Below, one piece after another: positions 53,252 through 61,082 of a stretch of 64,000 nucleotides of DNA. Under the pieces are notes generated by a model that was not told where the DNA came from, did not search any database, and saw only the letters and a list, made by a program, of their open reading frames with translations. This DNA is from Halioxenophilus sp033283405 (lineage in GTDB: Bacteria > Pseudomonadota > Gammaproteobacteria > Pseudomonadales > Cellvibrionaceae): the NCBI RefSeq assembly GCF_033283405.1, contig NZ_JAWMQR010000003.1:248001-312000 (forward strand), given 5' to 3'. Within the stretch, counting starts at the first letter, position 1; the number at the start of each line of letters is the position of its first letter. A program made the position numbers and the translations under genes.

Positions 53252-54748
53252 ATGGACAATAATAAAGTCGTACTGATTACCCCACCCTACGAGCGCATTG
53301 CCAAGGGTTACGAGTACGTCAAACACATCACCAACGCCTCGCCCTCACTGGGCCTGTTGCACCTGGCGGCGGAGATTCGTGAATTTGGCTATGAGCCCTC
53401 CATCATTGAAAGCGATATTTTTGATCTGACCATCGACGAGGTGGCCAACCAGGTGGCCGAGAGCCGCCCCGCTGTGGTGGGCATTACACTCTTTACTGTG
53501 GGCGTTTGGTGTGCCGCCGAGATGGCCGCAAAAATCAAAGAGCGGCTGCCGCACATTGTGATTGTGGTAGGCGGGCCGCACATCTCCTCCATGGGGCCAG
53601 AGACCATGGAGCGTTTTCGCGTTTTTGACTACGCCATTATCGGCGAGGGTGAAGAGCCATTTGTCGCGTTGCTCGACGCGCTGCGCGATGGCGGTGACAT
53701 CAATTCAGTACCGGCCCTGATCTACCGCGATGAATCAGAGATCACCGCTAAAATTGTGCAGACGCCCCGGCTTGCCATCAATAAAGATCTCGATCGCCTG
53801 CCCATGCCCGCCTGGGATCTACTGCCCGATTTCCCCCACGCCTATCGCCCGGCGGTGTATGACTTCCCCCGGCAGCCGGTGGCCAGCATTGCCGCCTCCC
53901 GCGGTTGCCCCTTCCACTGTAAGTTTTGTGATACCTCCACCTTCGGTGCCAGCGTACGCGCCTACAGCCCGCAACGGGTGTTTGAAATTATGCAACACCT
54001 GCAAAACAACTACGGCATTAAGCACATTCTGTTTGTCGACGACCTTTTTACCGCCAGTAAAAAGCGCACCACCGAGCTGTGTAATCTCATTATTGACAGT
54101 GGTATGGATATCACCTGGAGCTGTGCATCGCGCACCGATGTCATCAAACCCGAAACCCTGGCGCTGATGAAAAAGGCGGGCTGCTGGGAGATCAGCTTTG
54201 GCTTGGAATCCGGCTCCAACGACCTGCTGCAAAAGATGGACAAAGCGGCATCGCTCGATAAATCCATTCAAGCGCTGCAGTGGACCCACGAAGCCGGGAT
54301 TCGCAGCAAGGGATTGTTTATGTTGGGCTACCCCGGGGAGAACCACGAGACCATCGCCCAGACCAAAGCCTTCCTGAAACAAGTGCCGCTGACCATCATG
54401 CACCTGACCAAATTCACCCCCTACCCCGGTTCGCCCATCTACCGCGATCTGTACGGCACCAATATTCGCGATGACCACTGGGAAAAAATGAACGGTATGA
54501 ATTTCTTATGGACGCCAGAAGCGCTCACTCAGGAGGAGCTCAACAGCAACTACCGCAAAATCATCATGAGCTTTTACCAACAGCCGCGCATCAGTTGGTA
54601 CTACACAAAATTCACCTTTAAGTACCCGCAACACTTTTTGCGCTTACTTAAATTCCTGCTGCTGATGTTGAAGTCTCAACTACGCGATCGCCTAGCAAAA
54701 CTGCGTGGTAATAAGCCGCAACAGACCTACGTCAATCTCGATAGCTAA
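53252..54748 (+). CDS. B12-binding domain radical SAM protein
   Basis: A 498-residue protein. An N-terminal Rossmann-like cobalamin-binding domain (VVLITPPYER at the start, IVVGGPHIS near residue 110) is followed by a radical SAM domain with the cluster motif CPFHCKFC around residue 218 and FVDDLFT and FGLESGS strands. A basic C-terminal tail of about 60 residues ends the protein. Relatives methylate or cyclise unactivated carbons (hopanoid, BchE-like) or remain uncharacterised. The ATG at 53252 has AAGGA upstream. Its GC content matches the pigment-type operon to the right. Its role with that operon is unproven. Confidence 0.93.
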   Translation: MDNNKVVLITPPYERIAKGYEYVKHITNASPSLGLLHLAAEIREFGYEPSIIESDIFDLTIDEVANQVAESRPAVVGITLFTVGVWCAAEMAAKIKERLPHIVIVVGGPHISSMGPETMERFRVFDYAIIGEGEEPFVALLDALRDGGDINSVPALIYRDESEITAKIVQTPRLAINKDLDRLPMPAWDLLPDFPHAYRPAVYDFPRQPVASIAASRGCPFHCKFCDTSTFGASVRAYSPQRVFEIMQHLQNNYGIKHILFVDDLFTASKKRTTELCNLIIDSGMDITWSCASRTDVIKPETLALMKKAGCWEISFGLESGSNDLLQKMDKAASLDKSIQALQWTHEAGIRSKGLFMLGYPGENHETIAQTKAFLKQVPLTIMHLTKFTPYPGSPIYRDLYGTNIRDDHWEKMNGMNFLWTPEALTQEELNSNYRKIIMSFYQQPRISWYYTKFTFKYPQHFLRLLKFLLLMLKSQLRDRLAKLRGNKPQQTYVNLDS

Positions 54749-54753
54749 CAAAC

Positions 54754-54777
54754 CGGCGAGGCCTCTTGGCCTCGCCG
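54754..54777 (+). terminator. Stem-loop after the radical SAM gene
   Basis: CGGCGAGGCC-TCTT-GGCCTCGCCG is a perfect ten-base GC-rich stem five bases beyond the stop codon. No T tract follows, so termination may be partial. Confidence 0.65.
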
Positions 54778-54858
54778 ACACTCCGTGTTAGAAATAGAGC
54801 CGTTTTTTCACAGGCTCTCCTACAACAAAAACCAATTAATTGAGAAAAGGGATTATCT

Positions 54859-55422
54859 ATGAAACGCGTTTTATTCAGCCTTTTGGCGTTAGTGTGCTTT
54901 CAGGTACAGGCGGCCAGCCTGCTCGATGACAAGGGTGTTGATATGTTAAAGGCCGACAAGGTCTACCTGTTGTCCAACCTCCACCCGGATGAACAAAACA
55001 GTCGCCTTTACGCCGTTAACTATCAACTGCCCGCACTCTTGCCTATGTGTACCGAGGTGGTGATCACTAAATTCAACCGCAAAAAAATGATTTTCTCCGT
55101 ACCCAGCCGGGGCAACCGCGAATACACCTACCTCTACCACAAGGCGGCAGCGGAGCCGTTTGAAGATCATCTGAAACTCTTTTTTGGTAGCAGTTGTGAT
55201 GACTCCAAGGTGGCCAAAATGAGTAAGAAGGATCAGGAGGGAATTAAACAGGGCCGGCCAATAGTGGGCATGACCAAAGCCGGCATTTTATTGGCCATGG
55301 GTCATCCACCCAAGCACGTCAACCCAACCCTGGACTCCACCGAATGGATGTACTGGCGCAATAAGTTTGCCCGTACCGCCATCACCTTTGACGATAAAGG
55401 CATAGTGGTCGGTATTCGTTAA
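54859..55422 (+). CDS. Secreted protein with BamE/SmpA-like C-terminus (uncharacterised)
   Basis: A 187-residue protein with a signal peptide of about 18 residues ending in VQAA. The C-terminal part, GMTKAGILLAMGHPPKH then EWMYWRNKF and FDDKGIVVGIR, has the helix-strand pattern of the BamE/OmlA fold, which binds partners at the outer membrane. There is no lipobox, so it is probably periplasmic. The AAGGGA ribosome site is clear. It lies downstream of the radical SAM gene and converges on the ketosynthase gene. Function unknown. Confidence 0.85.
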   Translation: MKRVLFSLLALVCFQVQAASLLDDKGVDMLKADKVYLLSNLHPDEQNSRLYAVNYQLPALLPMCTEVVITKFNRKKMIFSVPSRGNREYTYLYHKAAAEPFEDHLKLFFGSSCDDSKVAKMSKKDQEGIKQGRPIVGMTKAGILLAMGHPPKHVNPTLDSTEWMYWRNKFARTAITFDDKGIVVGIR

Positions 55423-55469
55423 CCACCGCCACCGGCGGAATGATCCCAGGAGGTTTTTCCGCCAGCAAC

Positions 55470-55499
55470 GTCGATCAGTGGCATCACCCACTGGTCGAC
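55470..55499. terminator. Hairpin between convergent genes
   Basis: GTCGATCAGTGG-CATCAC-CCACTGGTCGAC forms a 12-base stem with one G-T type mismatch, between the BamE-like gene (ends 55422) and the ketosynthase gene (ends 55546). No T tract. It may end transcription from both sides. Confidence 0.5.
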
Positions 55500-55545
55500 G
55501 CCCCATCTCGATTTAGTCCCCCGCCGTTAAAACCCAGCCCACCAA

Positions 55546-56772
55546 TTAGGCCCAACGTTTAAAAATCAGCGAAGTATTAATCCCGCCAAAGGCAAAGTTG
55601 TTGCTCATCACGTACTCGTTGTGCAGGTTGCCACCGGCCAAACGCAGATAGTTCAATTCGCCACAGCGCTCATCGACATTGTTGAGGTTGGCAGTGCCGG
55701 CGTACCAGTCGCTATTCATCATTTCGATGGTCAACCAGGCTTCAATGGCACCACAGGCACCCAGGGAGTGGCCGTAGTAGCTCTTCAACGAGCTGATAGC
55801 CATCTCCGGGCCAAACACTGAAGAGGTAGCGTTGGTTTCGGCAATATCGCCCTGCTCGGTGGCGGTGCCATGGGCATTCACATAACCGATGGCGGCTGGG
55901 TCCAATTCGGCATTGGCCAGCGCCTGGCGCATCACCACCTCCATGGTGTCGGCCGTGGGCGAGGTGATATGGCGGCCGTCGGAGTTGGTGGCGTAGCCCA
56001 CCACCTCGGCGTAAATTTTTGCGCCGCGCGCCTGGGCATGTTCCAGCTCTTCCAATATCAGCGAGCAGGCGCCTTCGCCAATCACCAGACCATCTCGGTC
56101 CCGGTCAAACGGCTGTGGCGTCAGTTGTGGGGTGTCATTCTTTTGCGACGTGGCAAACAGGGTATCGAACACCGCCACCTGGGTCGGGCAGAGCTCTTCG
56201 GCGCCGCCGGCCACCATCAAGCTTTGGTGTCCATATTTGATCGCTTCGTAGGCGTAACCCACCCCCTGGCTACCCGAGGTACAGGCACTGGCCGTGGGAA
56301 TAACACGCCCCTTCAGGCCAAAAAAGAGCCCGGTATTGACCGCACAGGTGTGTGACATCATCTCGACATAGGTGGTGGCGGTAATATTGCGGGTGGTGCG
56401 CTGCAACAACAGGCCGGCGAAATCGGCCACTGCCTTGCTGCTGCCGGAACAGGAGCCGTAGGCAATACCCATACGGCCATCCTGAATAATGGGGTCATCG
56501 AGCAGGCCGGCCTGAGTCAGTGCCACCTCGGTGGCTCGGGTCGACATCAGTGAACCCCGGCCCATGGAGCGGGTCTGCTTGCGGGAGTAATGTTCCGGTT
56601 TCTCAAAATCGGTGACCGGCGCCCCCAGCAGGGTACGTAAACCAGAGATATCAGACCACTCCTCCATGCGCCGCACGGCGGTCTGACCATCGCGAAATTT
56701 CTGTGAAATTGTGCCCCAATCGTTACCCAGAGCAGTAATTGCGCCTACCCCAGTCACCACAACTCGTTTCAT
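55546..56772 (-). CDS. Beta-ketoacyl-ACP synthase (FabF-like, aryl polyene ApeR-like)
   Basis: A 408-residue ketosynthase. The catalytic triad is complete: Cys in TASACTSGSQ (about residue 165), His in NAHGTATEQGD (about 300) and His in YYGHSLGACGA (about 337). It performs decarboxylative condensation of malonyl-ACP in polyene chain growth. It is the last gene of the minus-strand operon, 37 bases after the ketoreductase gene. The position fits the terminal ketosynthase of aryl polyene clusters. AGGG precedes the ATG. Confidence 0.93.
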   Translation of the reverse strand: MKRVVVTGVGAITALGNDWGTISQKFRDGQTAVRRMEEWSDISGLRTLLGAPVTDFEKPEHYSRKQTRSMGRGSLMSTRATEVALTQAGLLDDPIIQDGRMGIAYGSCSGSSKAVADFAGLLLQRTTRNITATTYVEMMSHTCAVNTGLFFGLKGRVIPTASACTSGSQGVGYAYEAIKYGHQSLMVAGGAEELCPTQVAVFDTLFATSQKNDTPQLTPQPFDRDRDGLVIGEGACSLILEELEHAQARGAKIYAEVVGYATNSDGRHITSPTADTMEVVMRQALANAELDPAAIGYVNAHGTATEQGDIAETNATSSVFGPEMAISSLKSYYGHSLGACGAIEAWLTIEMMNSDWYAGTANLNNVDERCGELNYLRLAGGNLHNEYVMSNNFAFGGINTSLIFKRWA

Positions 56773-56808
56773 AAATTACCCTAATGCAGCCTTTCGCTGT
56801 TTTGTTAT

Positions 56809-57534
56809 TTAAAACATACCGCCATTGACCGAAATCACCTGCCGCGTGACATAGGCGGCGCCATCGCTGCACAGGAAGCTGGCCACCGCGGCCACCTCTT
56901 CCGGCTTACCCAGGCGCTTCATCGGAATCATTTTGGTCATCTCCTCGATGGGAAGTTCATCCACCATGTCGGTTTCAATCAGACCGGGAGCGATACAGTT
57001 GACGGTGATTTTGCGCTTGGCCATCTCCACCGCCAACGCCTTGGTGGCACCGATAATACCGGCCTTGGCAGCGGAATAGTTGACCTGCCCGCGATTACCC
57101 ATCAGGCCGGATACCGACGAGAGGGTAACAATCCGGCCACCCTGCTTGGCGCGCACCATGGGCATCACAACGGGCGAGAGGACATTGTAAAAACCGTCCA
57201 GGTTGGTATCCAGCACCGCGTCCCACTCCTCGCCGGTGATGGCGGGGAAGGCGTTATCCCGGGTGATACCGGCGTTACAGACCACGCCAAAGTAACAGCC
57301 GTGTGTTTCAATATCGGCGTTCAACACCGCCGCCGCCTGGGCGCGGTCGGCGATATCAAACTGCAAAAGGCGCGTTTTACGCCCCATCGCCTCGATTTCT
57401 GCCGCCGTCTGCTCAGCGGCGGCAACGCCACTTTTGCAGTGAATGACTATATCGAACCCGTCTTCGGCCAGGCGCAGGGCAATCGCCCTGCCAATGCCTC
57501 GGCCAGAGCCGGTTACTAAGATGGTTCGGCTCAC
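56809..57534 (-). CDS. 3-oxoacyl-ACP reductase (FabG-like, ApeQ-like)
   Basis: A 241-residue SDR. The NADPH motif is TGSGRGIGRA at the N-terminus, NAGIT is near residue 86, and the catalytic pair is YSAAK (about residue 150). It reduces the beta-keto group during polyene synthesis. GTG 57534 is chosen because the conserved fold starts here and GGGGAG is just upstream. The dehydratase stop (57536) then lies one base before it, so translation is coupled. The frame continues to 57627 only because the two genes overlap in sequence. Confidence 0.91.
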   Translation of the reverse strand: MSRTILVTGSGRGIGRAIALRLAEDGFDIVIHCKSGVAAAEQTAAEIEAMGRKTRLLQFDIADRAQAAAVLNADIETHGCYFGVVCNAGITRDNAFPAITGEEWDAVLDTNLDGFYNVLSPVVMPMVRAKQGGRIVTLSSVSGLMGNRGQVNYSAAKAGIIGATKALAVEMAKRKITVNCIAPGLIETDMVDELPIEEMTKMIPMKRLGKPEEVAAVASFLCSDGAAYVTRQVISVNGGMF

Positions 57535-57535
57535 C

Positions 57536-58081
57536 CTACTCCCCTTGGTCTTGTTCAGTTGATTGGTGATTGGCGTTGCGCAAACTGGCGGCAACAAACT
57601 CCTCGTGGCGCTCTGGCCGGAAGGCATTCACCGCCGCCGTCGCCAATACCTGGCCCGCGCCATCAGGCTGCTCCAGGCGAATTGTGCAGTCAAAGGAGGA
57701 TAACCCCGACTCCTCCAGATAGCTGGGTTTTATCTCGGTAAGCAGGCGCATGCCAGGTGTGAATAATCGGGCAGAGGTATCGTAGCAGCGGCTGCCCAAG
57801 AGAAAACCAATGGCCACCGGCTTACCCTGCAGCAGCAGTTGGTCGCTGCCCCAGAGGGCAATGGTTTGCGCCATGTACTCAAGCCCCACCCAACTGGGTA
57901 CGCCACCCAGGTCATCCCGAAAAAAGCGGCTGGTGGTCTGCACCACTACGCGACTGACAGCGTGCACCTCATCCAGGGCGAGAACCTCATCGAGTAAAAT
58001 CATCGGGTCGCGATGGGTAAGTAACACTTCCAGTTGAGCCTTAGCCTCGGTTGGCAGCCCGTAGGGGCGTTGCACGGTCAT
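57536..58081 (-). CDS. 3-hydroxyacyl-ACP dehydratase, hot-dog fold (ApeP-like)
   Basis: A 181-residue hot-dog protein. HRDPMILLDEV (about residue 25) carries the catalytic His, and VGLEYMAQTIALWG (about 68) carries the acidic partner. It removes water from the 3-hydroxyacyl-ACP to give each conjugated double bond. ATG 58081 is preferred, with GGGAG nine bases upstream; GTG 58087 would overlap the ketosynthase stop. It lies between ketosynthase and ketoreductase genes, the standard order in aryl polyene clusters. Confidence 0.9.
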   Translation of the reverse strand: MTVQRPYGLPTEAKAQLEVLLTHRDPMILLDEVLALDEVHAVSRVVVQTTSRFFRDDLGGVPSWVGLEYMAQTIALWGSDQLLLQGKPVAIGFLLGSRCYDTSARLFTPGMRLLTEIKPSYLEESGLSSFDCTIRLEQPDGAGQVLATAAVNAFRPERHEEFVAASLRNANHQSTEQDQGE

Positions 58082-58083
58082 TG

Positions 58084-59280
58084 TCACTCTCTCCCAATAA
58101 TCACACTGCAGTTGCTGCCACCAAAGGCGAAGGAGTTACTCATCAGGTAGCGCGGTGGCGATGGACGTCTGACCCCGGTCGAGAGCGCAATGGTCGGCAG
58201 AGCTGGGTCGGGCTCGCCATCCCACAGCTGCGCCGGCAACAGCGCTTCGCCCTGCGCCTGGCTGGCCAACAGCCAGCAGAGCCCCACCTCCGTGGCACCG
58301 GCGGCACCCAGGGTGTGGCCGGTGAGTGGTTTGGTGGAGCTGCAAGGCACCTGCAGGCCAAGCACCTCGGCCACCGCCAGGCTCTCCATGGCATCGTTTT
58401 GCGGCGTGGCGGTACCGTGCAGGTTGAGGTAGTCGATCGCCTCAGGCGCCAGGCCGGCATCGTTCAGGGCCCCGCGCATGGCGCTGGCCGCCCCCACCCC
58501 CTCTGGGTGCGGAGCGGAGATATGGTGGGCATCGGAGGCCTCGCCCACCCCCAACAGCGCCACCGGCCCGTCGCCGCGCATCATTAGAAAGAGCGCCGCC
58601 GCCTCACCGATGGTAATGCCCTGGCGATTGCGGCTGAACGGGTTGCACAGCGTCGGGCTGACCGACTCCAGCGCGGAGAAGCCGTTGATAGTCAACTTAC
58701 AGAGGGAGTCGGAGCCACCGACAATCACCGCATCGCACAGATTAAGCTCCAGCAGATTGCGGGCGCTGGCAAAGGCCTTGGCGCTGGAGGAGCAGGCGGT
58801 GGAGACGGTGTAACAGGGCCCCTGCAACCCCAGGTAGTGGCCGACAAAAACCGCAGAGGTACCAATCTCCTGCTGCCGGTAGTGGTAGCCGGCCGGCACT
58901 GCGCCAGTGGCCGCCTGGGCCGCCAGCGCCCGCTCCCCTTCGAGAATGCCCGAGGTGCTGGAGCCAATCACCGCCCCCACCCGCTGGCGGCCAAACCGGC
59001 TAATGGCCTCGGCCACGGGGCCGGCAATCTGCTCAAGCGCCGCCAGCAGCAGGCGATTGTTGCGACAACCAAACTGCGCCAGTTCGGCGGGCAGCGCCGG
59101 TAACTCGGCCAACACCTGGCCACAGACCAGCTCGCGGTTGGGCAGCCAATCCGCAGCCGGCGCCATGCCCGGGGCATGGCCGGCCAGGAAGTTAGCCAGC
59201 ACACTCTCTTTGCCCGAGCCCAGGGCATTGATAATGCCCAAATCGACCAGTGTGTAGCGCGTGGCTTCAGACATGTCCAT
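58084..59280 (-). CDS. Beta-ketoacyl-ACP synthase (ApeO-like)
   Basis: A 398-residue ketosynthase. The catalytic Cys is in TVSTACSSSAKAF (about residue 164), His in NLHGTATPQND (about 297) and His in LTGHTLGAAGA (about 330). The complete triad suggests an active enzyme rather than a chain-length factor. Its ATG shares one base with the stop of the DUF3261 gene (TGATG); a TTG at 59283 and an ATG at 59274 are alternatives. It acts with the dehydratase and ketoreductase encoded immediately downstream. The DNA is very GC-rich. Confidence 0.92.
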   Translation of the reverse strand: MDMSEATRYTLVDLGIINALGSGKESVLANFLAGHAPGMAPAADWLPNRELVCGQVLAELPALPAELAQFGCRNNRLLLAALEQIAGPVAEAISRFGRQRVGAVIGSSTSGILEGERALAAQAATGAVPAGYHYRQQEIGTSAVFVGHYLGLQGPCYTVSTACSSSAKAFASARNLLELNLCDAVIVGGSDSLCKLTINGFSALESVSPTLCNPFSRNRQGITIGEAAALFLMMRGDGPVALLGVGEASDAHHISAPHPEGVGAASAMRGALNDAGLAPEAIDYLNLHGTATPQNDAMESLAVAEVLGLQVPCSSTKPLTGHTLGAAGATEVGLCWLLASQAQGEALLPAQLWDGEPDPALPTIALSTGVRRPSPPRYLMSNSFAFGGSNCSVIIGRE

Positions 59281-59849
59281 CAATGCGTTTCATACTGCAA
59301 GGTTTCGATTTGATATTGATAACCCCAATGCTTGTTGTCGAATTGAACCGGCCCCTGCCAGGGGTCGGCACTGCTGTAGTGGACACTGGCCAGCAACTCA
59401 TCGGCCTGCCACAGCTGCCGGGTATCTCCCGCCTGCTCCACCCGATAAGGGGTGCCCGCCAGAGCCGCCGCCACCGCTGGCAGTGGCCAGTAGGCCAGTT
59501 GGAAATCGGCCAGCACAAAGGCTGGGTCCAGCACCGCCGGCAAAAAGGGCGAGCGCTCGGCCGAGATCTCGCCATCCTGGTAGTGCACGCTAAACAGGGT
59601 GGTGCCACTCACCGCACTGCCCACCAGTGCCATCTGCGTGGCATCGACCTCCACCTGAAAGAGCAGCACAAAGCTGTCGCCCTGGCGTTCGCCACTCACC
59701 TTCTGCAGCGCCCACAGCTGCTGCTGCAGGCTCGCCGGTGGCAACACCGACAACCAGGGCTGGACATGGGGCTTGGGCCGCAACAGCGAACAGGCCGACA
59801 ACAGCGCCAGCCCCATCAGCAGCAGCCCCAGTGTTAGGCGCTTTGGCAT
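59280..59849 (-). CDS. DUF3261 lipoprotein (ApeN-like)
   Basis: A 189-residue lipoprotein. The signal sequence ends in the lipobox LLSAC, so Cys 20 should be lipidated; the next residue is Ser, which favours outer-membrane sorting by Lol. The rest is beta-rich with several aromatic residues. DUF3261 proteins are found almost only in aryl polyene and related clusters, next to a LolA-like and an MMPL protein, and are believed to help place the product in the outer membrane. It overlaps the oxidoreductase gene by 16 bases. Confidence 0.9.
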   Translation of the reverse strand: MPKRLTLGLLLMGLALLSACSLLRPKPHVQPWLSVLPPASLQQQLWALQKVSGERQGDSFVLLFQVEVDATQMALVGSAVSGTTLFSVHYQDGEISAERSPFLPAVLDPAFVLADFQLAYWPLPAVAAALAGTPYRVEQAGDTRQLWQADELLASVHYSSADPWQGPVQFDNKHWGYQYQIETLQYETH

Positions 59850-61081
59850 ATTTCCGCCAGTACATTCAAGCGCCGCTCACCCTCCTTCACGTAGGGGTTG
59901 TTGGTGTCCCAGGCATAGCCGGCCAAAATCGAACAGATCATCGCCTTCACTTCCTCCATCTGCTGCTGATAGAAGATGATGTCCTGGAAGCGCTGGTCAT
60001 ACCAGGCAGTGACAAAGGTGCGGAAGGTATCCACCCCCTTCACCAATGGCTCGGCATACTCGCTTTGCCAGTCAACCACTTCGCCACGCAGCTGCCGGTC
60101 GAGCAGAGCCGCCGCCATACTGGCCGAGCGCATAGCGATGGTAACGCCGGAGGAGAAGACCGGGTCGAGAAACTCACCGGCATTGCCCAACAAGGCGAAC
60201 CCTTTGCCATACAACGACTTCACATTGGCGGAGTAACCGGTAATTACCCGCACCGGAAATTTGAATTCGGCCTCGGCCAGCAGATCACTTAAACCGGCAT
60301 CCTCGGCCACAATCGCCCGCAGTTTTTCCGCCGGCTCGCCGCTGTAGTTGTCGAAAAAGGCCTCCCGGGCAACCACCCCCAGCGAAGCGCGGCCATCGCC
60401 AAAGGGAATCAGCCAGAACCAGACGTCCCGGTGTTCCGGGTGGATGGTGACCAGAATCTTATTGCGATCAAACTTGCCCGGGGTGATGTGATCCACCACG
60501 TGGGTGAAGATCGACTGGCGCACCGGAAAATCGGAGGGGGTGTTGAGGTCGAGCAGACGCGGCAGAACCCGGCCAAAGCCGCTGGCATCGAGCAGAAAAC
60601 GGGCTGCCAGGCTCTGCTCATTGCCCTCGACATCGCGGTAGGTGACTTGCGGGCGGTCACCATCGAGGTCAACGGCGGTAATCTCGTGCTGATAACGCAC
60701 ATCCACGCCCATGCGCGCGGCTTCGTCGGCCAGAATTTTATCGAAGGTAGCCCGCTCCACCTGGTAGGTGGTGCTCCAGCCGGGGCTGAATTTCTGGCGG
60801 AAATCAAACTCGGTGCGCTGGCCGCGGTACTGAAAGGCGGCGCCATTTTTAAATTGAAAGCCGGCGGCGTGCACCGCCGCCATCATGCCCGCCTCCTCCA
60901 CATACTGCATGGACTGCGGCAGCAGGCTCTCGCCAATCGAGAAACGCGGGAAGGTCTCCCGCTCCAGCACCCGCACCTTATGCCCCTTGCGCGCCAACAG
61001 TGCCGAGGCGATGGCACCAGAGGGTCCAGCCCCAATTACCACAACATCCACCGGCTCTTGTTCAGTTGATGCACCTGCCAT
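59834..61081 (-). CDS. FAD-dependent oxidoreductase, tryptophan-halogenase-like
   Basis: A 415-residue flavoprotein. The FAD motif is VVIGAGPSGAIAS near the N-terminus, followed by FPRFSIGESLLP, the signature of the halogenase/geranylgeranyl-reductase-like group. LLDASGFGRVLP and NAGEFLDPVFSSGV continue the fold. In xanthomonadin, flexirubin and some aryl polyene clusters such enzymes modify the aryl head or the chain; the classical WxWxIP halogenase motif is not visible, so halogenation is doubtful. ATG 61081 has GGGGAG upstream and lies one base after the exporter stop. Confidence 0.9.
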   Translation of the reverse strand: MAGASTEQEPVDVVVIGAGPSGAIASALLARKGHKVRVLERETFPRFSIGESLLPQSMQYVEEAGMMAAVHAAGFQFKNGAAFQYRGQRTEFDFRQKFSPGWSTTYQVERATFDKILADEAARMGVDVRYQHEITAVDLDGDRPQVTYRDVEGNEQSLAARFLLDASGFGRVLPRLLDLNTPSDFPVRQSIFTHVVDHITPGKFDRNKILVTIHPEHRDVWFWLIPFGDGRASLGVVAREAFFDNYSGEPAEKLRAIVAEDAGLSDLLAEAEFKFPVRVITGYSANVKSLYGKGFALLGNAGEFLDPVFSSGVTIAMRSASMAAALLDRQLRGEVVDWQSEYAEPLVKGVDTFRTFVTAWYDQRFQDIIFYQQQMEEVKAMICSILAGYAWDTNNPYVKEGERRLNVLAEICQSA

Positions 61082-61082
61082 G

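Noticed and set aside
53819..54478. 219-codon minus-strand frame
   Set aside because: It is a shadow of the radical SAM gene; GC-rich DNA keeps the opposite strand open. It shows no family motif.
58051..58587. 178-codon + strand frame
   Set aside because: It is antisense to the ketosynthase gene and has a repetitive Gly/Arg/His composition typical of GC-rich shadows.
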